The notes beneath the pieces were generated by a model. It was given only the letters and a program-made list of their open reading frames with translations. It was not told where the DNA came from and ran no database searches. From Apus apus (lineage: Eukaryota > Chordata > Aves > Apodiformes > Apodidae), in NCBI RefSeq assembly GCF_020740795.1, contig NC_067295.1, positions 2,604,501-2,668,500 of the forward strand: DNA of 64,000 bases, read 5' to 3'. The position numbers and the translations under genes are program-made. Shown here piece by piece: positions 28,194 through 38,239 of this stretch (its first letter is position 1; each line of letters starts with the position of its first letter).

Positions 28194-28269
28194 GCATAGC
28201 TGTACACCTCTGGCACAACCATACACCTCCAGCACAACTGTACATTTCCAGCACAACTGTACACCTTTG
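28194..28269. repeat. 19-bp tandem repeat, four copies
   Basis: Four contiguous 19-bp units of the form GCACAACTGTACACCTCCA (with substitutions) fill 28194-28269, followed by a decayed fifth start. The array lies about 0.7 kb downstream of the GPCR stop codon and may fall in its 3' UTR. It has no spacers, so it is a minisatellite and not a CRISPR-like array. Confidence 0.85.
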
Positions 28270-28994
28270 GTGCAGCTGCACTCGATTTTGTCCCTGGTGG
28301 AACCCCAGCAAAGATGAGCTACCAGGAAAGTCTGGCAAGAGCAGGGAACAAGCTCTTCCCCTCAGCTCACCATGTGCAAATGCACTGTAGGCAGGTGAAC
28401 CCAAGGGAGAGGCAGACAGGACTTGTCCCCAAATGCCTCACGCAGGCACATCCAGGGTGACCCTGGGCTGGGTGTCAGTAGGAAGAGCAGCTGAGAGCTC
28501 CCTCCTTGGGAGCCAGGAGGAGGGGAAAGCAAAGGGAGCTCTGCCAGAGGACTCACAAATGTATCCAATTGTATAAAGGGTCCCCTGTTAGAAACTGGGA
28601 GCTGTAACAGACCAGCATTGTGGGGGCAAACAAGTCTGATGACTGGTAGCCACCACCCAGGCTGTGGTTGCCCTCTTGGCACATCCAGCCAGAGAGACAT
28701 TTTGCCAGGCATGATGGACCATAGGGGACAGAAAAGGAACAGGGAATCAAGGCAGCCAAGGAAGTGACCCAAGGAGCAAAATGTCCTTTGACTTTCCTAC
28801 CCTACTGCAGCTCCAGATGGTTGTTTAAGTTCCACAGTATATTAAGCCACAGTGGGTTTGAGATACCTCCAAAACATAAACCACACTTTGTTCACATGCA
28901 CAGCCCTTTGCAGCCCCAAGTCCCGCAATTATAGCTCTGAAATGAGGGGAAAATGCAGAGAAAAGAACTGCCCCCTCGCCCCCCCAGTAGCCAC

Positions 28995-30080
28995 TCAGAC
29001 CCTTGGGGCCTCGGCTTCCGAAGCAGACCTGGACTTTCTCCTGCTGGTCAGGCTGCCCAGGACTGACTCCTCACTGAAGGCCCCCTCAAAGGTGGACAGG
29101 ATGGACTGGCGAAACTTCTCCTTGAAGTCCGGCCCGACAAACACGTACAGGATGGGGTTGATGCAGCTGTTGAAGAAAGCAAGGCTGGAAACCACGGGGA
29201 TCCCTATGTAAAGGGCCATTCTCACCTCGTGACTGGAAGAGTTTCTGGATATTTCCAGCAGGGAGAAGACGTGATAGGGGAAATAACAGAGGAAAAACGA
29301 GACTGTGACAGCAATAATGATTCTGTATGGCTTGGCAGAGCTGGCCAGCTGCCTTCTTTTCAGCTTGACAGCAACGATGCTGTAGCAGATGACGATCACC
29401 ATGAAGGGGATGAGGAACCCACACAGGAATCGCGTTATGATCATCGCTTTGTGTCGCATCCTCCACAGCCTCTGCGTTGCCTCGGACGTGTAGTCATCGG
29501 AGAGTGCAAAGTTATTATAGCAGCTGGTGATGTTCCTGGAGCTGACCACAGTGTCCCGAAAGACCAGGTACGGGGAGCTGAGGAGGAGAGCCAGGACCCA
29601 TGTCCCCAGTGCGATCCTGGCTGCCAGCTCTGGGCTCCGGTGGTTGTGAGACCAGACAGGAAAGGCCACGGAAACGCAGCGGTCCACGCTGATGACCATC
29701 AGGAGGAAGACACTGGCAAACATGTTGAGGAAGGCGATGGTGCTGTTCAGCTTGCAGAGGAGCTTCCCAAAGGGCCAGTGGAAGCCCAGGGCGGTGTAGG
29801 CGATGCTGAGGGGCAGGAAAAAGGTGAAGATGAAGTCGGCAATGGCCAGGTTGAGGAACCAGATGGAGTTCACTGTCTTCTTCATCTTGAAGCCTGCGAT
29901 CCAGATGACGAGGCCGTTCCCTGTCACCCCCAGCACACAGGCGGTGCTGTACACCACCATGGAAAGGCTGTGCATGCTCTTCTGAAGGCCAGAGGAGTCT
30001 TCATCAGCAGTGGTGTTCTCAGGCAGCACGGTGGGGGAACTGGCATGGAAGGGGGAAGAGGAAGAAGAGATGTTCTCCAT
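28995..30080 (-). CDS. Chemoattractant-type GPCR, CMKLR1-like, single coding exon
   Basis: Class A G-protein-coupled receptor of 361 residues, intronless in its coding part. Seven hydrophobic segments are visible: TM1 near 38-64, TM2 72-95, TM3 107-131, TM4 154-173, TM5 213-238, TM6 252-275 and TM7 289-313. Also present are the TM3-ECL2 cysteines C109 and C187, DRC at 133-135 in place of DRY, NPILY at 308-312, and possible N-glycans at N3, N22 and N183. MKKTVNSIWFLNLAIADF, FPVWSHNHRS, SSPYLVFRDT and TRFLCGFLIP closely track the chemerin receptor CMKLR1. The aspartate that formyl-peptide receptors use in TM3 (D106 in FPR2) is replaced by phenylalanine, which argues against that role. The start MENIS is preferred over an ATG 36 bases upstream, because a CCAG acceptor at 30097 falls between them. 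The ligand is unknown; Gi coupling and leukocyte expression are inferred from the family. Confidence 0.9.
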   Translation of the reverse strand: MENISSSSSPFHASSPTVLPENTTADEDSSGLQKSMHSLSMVVYSTACVLGVTGNGLVIWIAGFKMKKTVNSIWFLNLAIADFIFTFFLPLSIAYTALGFHWPFGKLLCKLNSTIAFLNMFASVFLLMVISVDRCVSVAFPVWSHNHRSPELAARIALGTWVLALLLSSPYLVFRDTVVSSRNITSCYNNFALSDDYTSEATQRLWRMRHKAMIITRFLCGFLIPFMVIVICYSIVAVKLKRRQLASSAKPYRIIIAVTVSFFLCYFPYHVFSLLEISRNSSSHEVRMALYIGIPVVSSLAFFNSCINPILYVFVGPDFKEKFRQSILSTFEGAFSEESVLGSLTSRRKSRSASEAEAPRV

Positions 30081-31160
30081 CACCAGCCAGCCTGTCCTGG
30101 AATCATGACAGCACACATTGCTGTTATCTGCTGCTTCTACAGCTCAAGATGTGGAAAGCTTTGCTACACAAAATGTACCTGCAAGCTCAGAGTATTTAAC
30201 TTAATATAGAATTAATATAAAGTCCTCTGTAGCATCTGCGTGTCACAGGAACCACCATGACCAGAGAGACCCACCCAGGTTTTGCTGTCAGTGTTGGTGC
30301 TGTCAGAGCAACACCTCCACCAAGGGCCTACAACAGCAACGCAACCGTGGTCACAGAAACTCAAACCCGAGTTCTCTGCAGGTGACCAGTGAAAATTAAG
30401 GGAGCAAAGCCCAGCTAGACTGATCAAGATTCAGTTTAAAGACTGTTCCTTCAACGAGGACCTTCCTGTGAGGTGCACTGTCCTACTGAAATGGTACCCA
30501 CAGTGTGTTCCAGTGTCACCATCAGCCTGTCACCCACAAACCACCCTCCTGGTGGTTCCCCTTGCCCAGCCCAGCACCTCAGCAGCTCCTGCCTGGACTC
30601 ACCACACTCCTTGGCTGCTTTGGTTCTGCCTACCAAGGGTCTCGCTTCCCGAATGACTCTCCTTCAAGACGCTGCTGCTCTCTGGACACTGACTCATGCT
30701 GCCTCTTCCCATTTTCCCATGGCTCGGGATCACGAGGAACTTAGTGGGATCCCTTATTCCTGCATCTTGTTCCTCAATCTGTGGTGCTTTGATTTAACCC
30801 CTGCAAGCCCAGGTGGCCCAGGCTCCTGGAGCCGGTTGACCAAGCCCATCCACAGACTGGGACGCAAAGCTCAGGAACACACGGACCCCCTCCCACCTGC
30901 TCCCCTCAACCCCCGAGGCAGCACCGGAGGGGGGGGGGGGCTGCCCTGCCGCGGGTGGGACGGGGCAGGCTCCGCTCCAGCCTGGCACACCCCGCTCGCC
31001 TCGGGACATGGCTTTGAGCCCAGCCCGGTCCCTGCCCGCTGCGGGGTGGCGGGGGGTCCCGTCCTCGGGCTAATGGGGGGAGGGCGCGGGGCATCCCCTG
31101 GGCGCCGGGAAAAACCCCGAGGCGGGGGAAGACCCCAGGGGTGCACGGCGGGCGGGGCTG
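30081..31160. other. Interval between the GPCR and the SHMT1 promoter
   Basis: Head-to-head spacer. On its left side a minus-strand CCAG acceptor (exon beginning at 30096) implies a non-coding upstream exon of the GPCR, whose position I could not fix. CpG and G content climb sharply from about 30.9 kb into the SHMT1 CpG island. No other gene is supported. Confidence 0.5.
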
Positions 31161-31246
31161 CGGGGGAGCGGCAGAGGGGGGAGCGGCAGAGGGGGGGGCG
31201 GCAGAGGGGGGGGGCGGCAGAGGGGGGGCAGAGGGGGGGGGGGCAG
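31161..31246. repeat. G-rich tandem array upstream of SHMT1
   Basis: Imperfect repeats of a 13-18 base unit, GCGGCAGAGGGGGG with variable G-run length, form about 85 bases of almost pure purine with five G runs of six to eleven. It is quadruplex-capable in composition. It sits roughly 90 bp upstream of the first CCAAT box of the SHMT1 promoter. Confidence 0.85.
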
Positions 31247-31324
31247 CGCAGCCCCGCCCGCCCCGGCCAAGGCCACCCGCACGCCGGCCGCCACGTGCTG
31301 GCGGTGCCGCCGACCCCGCCTCGG

Positions 31325-31537
31325 CGCGGGGCCAATGAGAGGCGCGGAGGTGGAAGAGCCCGGCGCTGATTGGCTCGAGCGCGTCCTGACGTGTTGCCCG
31401 CTCTGGTGTCCCGGGGCGGAGCCAAGCGCTGATTGGGCGATGGCGCGGGGGGCGTGTCCGAGCGGGCTATGCTAGGCGCGCCGGTTCCCGCGCGGTGGCG
31501 GAGCGGGACCGGGATCCGGATCCGGAGCGGCGGGAGG
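31325..31537 (+). promoter_or_regulatory. SHMT1: SHMT1 CpG-island promoter and probable non-coding exon 1
   Basis: TATA-less CpG promoter with three CCAAT/NF-Y-type boxes: CCAAT at 31332-31336, ATTGG at 31369-31373 and ATTGG at 31432-31436. The last two lie in a repeated 11-mer GCGCTGATTGG (31363 and 31426). A GACGTG element lies at 31388. A candidate plus-strand donor GGGAGG|GTAGGG at 31537/31538 would end a short non-coding first exon starting near 31.46-31.49 kb. From there to 32850 I infer intron 1, in which I see no other gene. Confidence 0.65.
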
Positions 31538-32850
31538 GTAGGGACCGATCGGGGCCCGGGGCCGTGTCAGGGCCGTGCAGGCAGAGCGTGCCCCACCGCC
31601 GGTGGGAGCGCCTGAGGGTTGCGGGGGGTGATGGAGCTGAGCGGGGATGGACCCTCGGGGCTGGGCTGCACCCTGCAGCAGGTGAACTGCCAGGACGTCC
31701 CAGACTGGTGGCCCACCACGGGGGTGGAGATGGGGGTCTGGGTGGGGTATGGGGACTCTATCCCCCCTGAGCCTTCTGCGGGGCGGCCCGAAGCGCTGGG
31801 TGCTTGTGCTGCTGCAGCCTGTGCGGGAGGGACACAGCAGAGCCAGCCGTCCCGCTCGAAGCCGAAGCACTGCTCCCTGCCCTGCCCCTCGCAGCCCTTT
31901 CCTCATCTCGTCCCAACTTTTCCGACACTGGGGATTGCCTCCCTGCCAGCGAGTCCTCCGGACTTGAGAACAGCAGGGCAGCGTGCTGGATAGACTTCAG
32001 CAGCTTGGCACAAGCAAACCAAGTGCGATTGCTTAATAACCTGCTCACGGCCCATTCGCTGGCCTTGCGGGGTTAATGAGTACAAAGATGCTTTGTTCCA
32101 GCCAAGGCAGAAGCTGGGCTGCCACGCCTGCCCTCGAGCTTGTGCTCTGCATTATAATGCTCGAGCTGTCAAACAAGGGGGCTGGAGGGCTGCTGCCAGG
32201 CCTGGGCATCACCTGCCCACGAGTCAAGCTGAGGCAGAGCTGCTGCCAATGAGCCATGCTTGCTTCAGTTAGGATCTGGGGCTGGACTCTGACCTGCTGG
32301 GGGTCTGTCCTCGGGGCTATACACAAGGGAAAGTAGCTGAGAGGTAACGGAACATGCTTTAAAAACTCAGGTCTGTGGGCATGAGCACCTCACTGCCCTT
32401 GAAATTAAACAGCAATTTTAATAAGACACCCTTGTGTCCACGAGAGTGTTTGCTAACACTTCCTAGAAGTCCCAGGCCTCACAGATGTCCAGGCGTGAGA
32501 GGGAAAGGCATTGCTCATGGCACTGATCTGCTTTAGACCATGCACGGCTTCACCAAGTGCTTGGTCAAGTGCTGCAGAACTGGGCCAGGGCAGCCCTGGC
32601 AGGGTGGTGGTGGGAGAGTATCAGAAATTATCAAAGCACTACAATTAATGAGCTGGTATTAAATGAGGGTGGGAAGCCTGACAGTTGCCTGTGTTTTCCT
32701 CGCCCAGTTTTCCTCTGGGTTTTCAGGGAAGGTGGGGAATGGGAGCAGGCAGACAGGGATGCAGTGTGGAGGCCCCCAGCCCTGCTGCCATCCCAGCCCA
32801 TCCTACAGACTCCCATCTCCCTGGCAGGTGATCTTGGACACAGCAGGAGG

Positions 32851-35800
32851 ATGGCAAACTCAATGCAGGGCGTCGGGAGCCTCCCCAGCGCGGAGATCTG
32901 GGCCTCTCATAACAGGATGGTGCTGGAGCCGCTGGAAAGCAATGACCCCGAGGTGAGAGCCCTGTCCTGGTTCCTGCCCAGCAGCTGCTTCATTCATCCC
33001 CTGGGCAGCCATGGACATGCTGACCTCCTCAAGCCAGGGATGTGGCAGAGAGAAGGTCCAAGGCTGAGCTGGTGGGACCCATCCATCCTCTATACCTGCA
33101 GCAAGAGGTGGAGAGGGAGGGCATCTTCCAGTCCTGTGCCCATCATATGGTCAGAACTTTGCATCTGCTGCTCGTTCCCCTTTCCTCAACGCTCTAACGC
33201 CCACACCAGAGCAGCCAGCCCACCAGGCCATGTGGCAGTTGTCCTTGACTCTCCAGCCCAAATTACAGCTGAATTATCTGGCAGCTCCCTGGGAGGTAGA
33301 AACCCGAAATGTGGCCTGTGACTGAACATATCAACTATTTGGGATCAGCTGTACTGAGAAGGGATCTCCTCCCTTCTCCAGCACCTTTCCAGGCTCTTCT
33401 CCATGCCCTGTCCCCCTGTCCCCTATGGTGGAGCATCCACGTCTCCATGCAGAGCCAGCACAGGTGAAGCTGTTCCTCTCCCCTCCCAAAGGTGCACAGC
33501 ATCATCAAGAAGGAGAAGCAGCGACAGAAGCTGGGGCTGGAGTTAATTGCATCGGAGAACTTTGCAAGCCGAGCAGTCCTGGAGGCCCTGGGATCCTGCA
33601 TGAACAACAAATACTCTGAGGGCTACCCAGGGCAAAGGTAGGGGCTGGGGCAGAGTCCCACCCAACCAAACCCTGGCAGGGAGGGGAGCAACCACCCATG
33701 CTGCTAGACCTCACCTGTGGAGAGGAAGTGACAACCTGGCACTGGCAGCCTGGCACTGGCAACCACTGCTCCAGGGCAGGATCTGACCCTCTCAGCTTCT
33801 GTTCTTGGCCATGCATGGGACGATCTCAGCAGAGTCACATCTGCAGCTGCTGGTCCTGGTGGCTGCTGCAACCATGGTATCACTGGGTTCTCCACAGCTT
33901 GGTCACAGGGTTTGGTTTAACTCCTGCCCCATCCTTTACCTCCAGGTACTACGGGGGAACAGAGTTTGTAGATGAGCTGGAAAGGCTGTGCCAGAAGCGA
34001 GCCCTGCAGGCCTACCGGCTGGACCCCCAGAAGTGGGGCGTCAATGTCCAGCCCTACTCAGGTAACAGGGTGCTCCCAGAGCTGGGCCAGCTGCACCAGG
34101 TCACCCCAGCACCCATAACCAACCCAGCGTGCTCCTGCTGCAGGGTCACCGGCAAACTTCGCGGTGTACACGGCGCTGGTGGAGCCCCACGGCAGGATCA
34201 TGGGGCTGGACCTGCCTGATGGGGGCCACCTCACCCACGGGTTCATGACAGACAAGAAGAAGATCTCTGCTACCTCTGTCTTCTTCGAGTCCATGCCCTA
34301 CAAGGTACAGAGAGTGGCTCCAGCCAGAGCCAGGATGTGGTCCTCCAAAGTGCAGTGTCAGGCTCCTGGTACCCTCTCCTGCAGGCTGGCACTGCAGCTG
34401 ATCTTCACCCATACCAAGATGGCTGAACGCTCCTCTTCCTCTCCCAGGTCAACCCCAAGACTGGTTACATTGACTATGACCGGCTGGAGGAGAACGCCCG
34501 CCTCTTCCACCCCAAGCTGATCGTAGCAGGTGAGGATCAATCCCTTACAGACCTCCCTGGTGACCCGCTCTGGGCAGGGGTGTCTCCCTGAAGCCAGTAG
34601 CATCCTGGAAAGCCTGTAAGCTGCTACAGCACCATCAGGAGACCTTTAACACATCCACACTGGCAGCTTGTGTGCTGTCCTCAGCTGGGCTGGACCTGGG
34701 GCTGTCCCAAGGTCCTTGAGCATCTGCTGCTGTCCCCCCCACGTGCCATCTCCCCCCAGGTGTCAGCTGCTACTCACGCAACCTGGACTACGCCCGCATG
34801 CGGAAGATCGCTGACGACAACAGTGCCTACCTGATGGCCGACATGGCCCACATCAGCGGGCTGGTGGCTGCTGGGGTGGTGCCCTCCCCCTTCGACCACT
34901 GCGACATTGTCTCCACCACCACCCACAAGACATTGAGGGGCTGCAGAGCTGGCATGATCTTCTACCGTAAAGGTGCCTGACCCGGCTGGGGAGCTGGGAG
35001 AAATGTGGGGAGGTGCAAGTTAAAGCTCCTTCCTGCTCTGGCTGGGAAGGAGGGAGGGCAGGAAGGTCTGAGGCCTTCTGGGAGCATCTGAGGAGCTTCC
35101 CAGAGCCAGCTGTGGCCCAGATTTGAAGAGAGACAACGACAATCCCTGAGTAGACAGGTGGGAGAAGTGAGGCTGAGCTGCCTCCCGAGTGACAGTGACC
35201 CCCTCCCATAGGCACCCGCAGCGTGGACCCCAAGACGGGCAAGGAAACACTCTACAACCTGGAGAGCCTCATCAACCAGGCAGTCTTCCCTGGGCTGCAG
35301 GGAGGCCCACACAACCACGCCATCGCAGGTACGCACCTGGGCTGGCCACCAGCTCCAGGATGGCCAAGGGAGCCACCAAAGGTGTCCTGGCTGGGCTGGG
35401 ACCCGCAGCAGCAGCACAGGGGGCTGCAGCTGCCCCAGGGGCTTGCAGCTTGGAGATCTGCAGCAAGGAGCAGCTGGCTTGATCCAGCATCCCCTGAGGA
35501 GTGACCAAGCTTTTCCCATCCTGCCTTTTGGCTCACGGCACTGCCACCAGCCTGGGAAGGGATTGCCAATCAGTTTGCTCAGCTTCCAGGATGTCTCCTG
35601 GTGGTGGTGCCACACATCCCCACCAGCTCACCCCACCTGCCTTCCTCCCCAGGGATCGCCGTGGCGCTGCAGCAGGCCATGACCCCCGAGTTCAAGGCCT
35701 ACCAGCAGCAGGTGGTCGCCAACTGCAGGGCACTCTCCACAGCACTGATGGAGCTGGGCTACGACATCGTCACAGGTAAGGATGGGTCTGGGCAGTGGGA

Positions 35801-36821
35801 TGGGGCTTCCTGTGGCTGGGATTGAGCCAGGCCAGGCCACGAAGGCAGCAAATGCACGGATGTGATGGGCAGGGCTCTGCTGTTGTATTCCTCACAACAG
35901 CCACAAAACTCTTTGGAAGCAGCCCCCCTTCTGCCCCCAAAACCCAGGGCGGACCCCGGTGCGATCCCAAGCCTTTTTCGCTCAAGTTCTGGCACGGGAG
36001 CAACGTTTGTCCCAACCTCACATCCCTCAGCAAACCCTTCTCTTTCCAGGGGGCTCCGACAACCACCTGATTCTCCTGGACCTGCGCAGCAGAGGCACAG
36101 ATGGTGGCCGGGCTGAGAGGGTGCTGGAGCTCTGCTCCATCGCCTGCAACAAGAACACGTGCCCTGGTGAGGGACCCCACAAGCTCCGCGCCTGCACCCT
36201 GGGGATGTCCCATGGCCCACGCAGAGCTTCCCACAGGGCTCCCAGCTCCCAGTCCACCCCAGGCACTGGGAACCAGGCTGAAATCCCTTGCGTGGTGGTT
36301 TTGGTACCAGGTTTGGTGAGGTATGACTTGTTCTGGTGCAGGTGACATCAGCGCCCTGCGCCCCAGCGGGCTGCGCTTCGGGACACCGGCCCTCACCTCC
36401 CGCGGCTTCCGGCAGGACGATTTCCGCAAGGTGGCTCAGTACATCCACAAAGGTGAGGCTGGGAGAGTGTGTGCAGGGCCAAGTCTCAGCTCCAGCAGCA
36501 GTCCCGGGGTCAGGGCAGCTCCTCTGGGTGAGGAGGCACAAGCTGGGTGGCTTCTCCAGCAGTTGGGGAGGGCTCCCTGCGGCAGGGCTGGGAGCGCAGC
36601 AGGATGTGTTGCAGCCACGATGTCTGACCAACATGTGTCCCATCCCGGCAGGCATCGAGCTGACACTGCGTGTGCAGAAGGACATGAGCCCCAAGGCCAC
36701 GCTGAAGGAATTCAAGGAGAAACTGGAGGAGGAGAAATACCTGAAGGAGCTGAAGGCACTGAAGGAAGAGGTGGAAGCCTTTGCAGCCACCTTCCCACTC
36801 CCAGGGCTGCCTGTCCTGTAA
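32851..36821 (+). CDS. SHMT1: Cytosolic serine hydroxymethyltransferase, complete
   Basis: PLP enzyme converting serine plus tetrahydrofolate to glycine plus 5,10-methylene-THF in cytosol and nucleus. Eleven coding exons: 32851-32952, 33492-33637, 33946-34061, 34144-34304, 34448-34529, 34760-34972, 35212-35328, 35653-35775, 36050-36166, 36342-36452 and 36652-36821. They total 1458 nt, 485 residues (human 483). Family marks include [57 protein letters not shown], the cofactor residues D230 and H233, and the PLP Schiff-base lysine K259 within [13 protein letters not shown] (human K257). The C-terminus reads FPLPGLPVL. The cytosolic form is favoured because no mitochondrial leader is seen and SMCR8 adjoins it. 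The donor after the 34760-34972 exon (GTGCCT) is weak. The first ATG of the exon is used; a second in-frame ATG lies four codons in. Confidence 0.97.
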
Positions 36822-37530
36822 GGGGAGGCCCCCAAGTCTGCTCCTGGAGCCACAGATGCACACTTGCACCCCCAGTCTGAGACCAACACCCCAGTGCCTT
36901 CTCCCAGCACCTCCCCGCTGGCACTGGCTACAGTGCAGCAGTGGCTCCTGATTCAGCTCTTACCCTCCTCTCCCCTCCCTCTTGGGGAAGCCCCCCCACA
37001 AGGAAACCAGCCCTTTCACCAGTGTTACAGTGACCCTCAGGGCCAGGTTCAATCCCACTCTCACTGGCTGTGGGATCTGCAAACGAGGTTTAAGCCCAAA
37101 TTCAAGCCAGAGGCCCCTGCCCACAGCATGGGGAGGGACACAGGGGTCCACCCCCCACACCTCTGTGAGCCAGGCACTGTGCTCAGCTGCACCAGAGACC
37201 TCACAGCCACTCAAACCCTACCTGGTTCCCACATCAAGAATTTCCTTTTGTGCCTTCCAGTCTCTGTAGCTTTGATAAGGCCAAGCCTTGTCCCAGAATC
37301 CCTGAGAACAGCCTTTCTGGGATCACCATCCCATCTCAGCCAGTGTCTCAGGTATTTCCTCAGACCTCTGAGCACAAACCCTTAGGTAGAACCATTTTTT
37401 AATAAGCACAGTAAAATGAAGAATTTAACCACAACGTATGACAAGAATTATAAGCTTTAAAAAATACAACAGATTTTTTTTTTTTTGTATTTCAAAAAAT
37501 ACCTGAACCCAAATAAATAATTTTTTTTTT
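36822..37530 (+). other. SHMT1: SHMT1 3' UTR (inferred)
   Basis: No good poly(A) signal occurs between the stop codon and 37.38 kb. The first clear AATAAA on the plus strand is in CCCAAATAAATAATTTTT at about 37.51 kb, followed by a T run. The inferred 3' UTR is about 0.7 kb and would overlap the end of SMCR8 transcripts on the opposite strand. Confidence 0.45.
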
Positions 37531-37678
37531 AAAAGTACATTTCTCAGACTAGTCATTTGGCATTAACATCTGTTAAACTCTTGTGCAGTGACACTTAGAG
37601 CACGACACTGAGACATGCTTCTGGGGTTTCTCCCCGTTCACACTCGCTCTAACTAGGGACGCACTCGGCACGCACGGG

Positions 37679-37702
37679 CACACACACACACACACACACA
37701 CA
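37679..37702. repeat. (CA)n dinucleotide microsatellite
   Basis: Twelve uninterrupted CA units inside the inferred SMCR8 3' UTR. On the transcribed strand this reads as a (TG)n run. Confidence 0.95.
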
Positions 37703-38127
37703 TATGGAACTCCACATGCAGGAATAGGATACAGTGCTTTAAAATAAGATGAGAATTCCTCCCAGCTTCCTGGCAGCCCCCAGAGGCTGCTCCCAGCCCA
37801 GCCCCACCCTGGCAGTGAGGTGGCCAGAGGGACTGGATACCCTGTGTTTCTGCCTTCCAGTTAAAACGCCTCTCAGGGACCAGTGGGTTTGTGACCCCAG
37901 TGATTGTGGGGTACAGTCTGTCACTCTGACACTGTGCTTCTGGGGTACTGCAGGGAGCAGGTGCTCTCCTGCACCTTTCTGGTTTTCCCATCGCACCATC
38001 CAGCCTTTTTAAAGTGCTGCTACCAGCCCCAGGTCCTGCCCAGCTCTCCGAGATGCTGAACCCACAGCGTGGGCTGTCACCCACCACTCAGCTGAGGGCT
38101 TAGGGTCCCCCATGCTCAATAAAAACA

Positions 38128-38239
38128 GGGCTTGGAGCAACCTGGTCTAGTGGAAGGTGCCCCTGCTCATGCAGGGAGGTTGGAACTAGATGATCTTCAA
38201 GGTCCCTTCCAACCCAAACCATTCTATGTTTCTATGAAA
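38128..38239 (+). repeat. CR1 LINE 3'-end fragment
   Basis: Contains the CR1 tail signature: 'GGTCTAGTGGAAGGTGCCC', 'TGGAACTAGATGATCTTCAA' and 'GGTCCCTTCCAACCCAAACC', ending in 'ATTCTATGTTTCTATG', the usual short terminal repeat. Only about 110 bases remain. It is antisense to SMCR8 within the inferred 3' UTR. Confidence 0.9.

Larger units (their letters stand above)
21130..28994. other. Gene-poor interval of about 7.9 kb
   Basis: No coding exon, tRNA-like or other RNA gene is recognisable between the PRPSAP2 promoter and the GPCR stop codon. Small items seen: the 14-mer AGGATAAAGCCCTT repeated at 21320 and 21374; a CR1 tail at about 23085; the inverted repeat CATTAAGG-TCT-CCTTAATG at 24784-24802; a run of 14 T at 28027-28040; and a 19-bp tandem repeat at 28194. 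The right end should include the 3' UTR of the GPCR, but I could not choose a poly(A) site. Confidence 0.5.

Noticed and set aside
28194-28269. CRISPR-like appearance of regularly repeated 19-mers
   Set aside because: Units are contiguous with no spacers, diverge from each other, and lie in a vertebrate genome.
30081-30116. Upstream in-frame ATG extending the GPCR by 12 residues
   Set aside because: A CCAG splice acceptor lies between this ATG and MENIS, and the family norm is an N-terminus rich in N-glycan sites starting close to MENIS.
29229-30209. Long plus-strand open frame (326 codons) opposite the GPCR
   Set aside because: It is the antisense shadow of a GC-rich receptor gene: composition is dominated by E/G/D/H, there is no domain, and it runs past the receptor start into non-coding sequence.
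35759-36910. Minus-strand open frame of 383 codons across SHMT1 exons and introns
   Set aside because: It crosses exons and introns of a confidently identified gene, has biased G/S/C/P composition and matches no family; a chance frame in GC-rich DNA.
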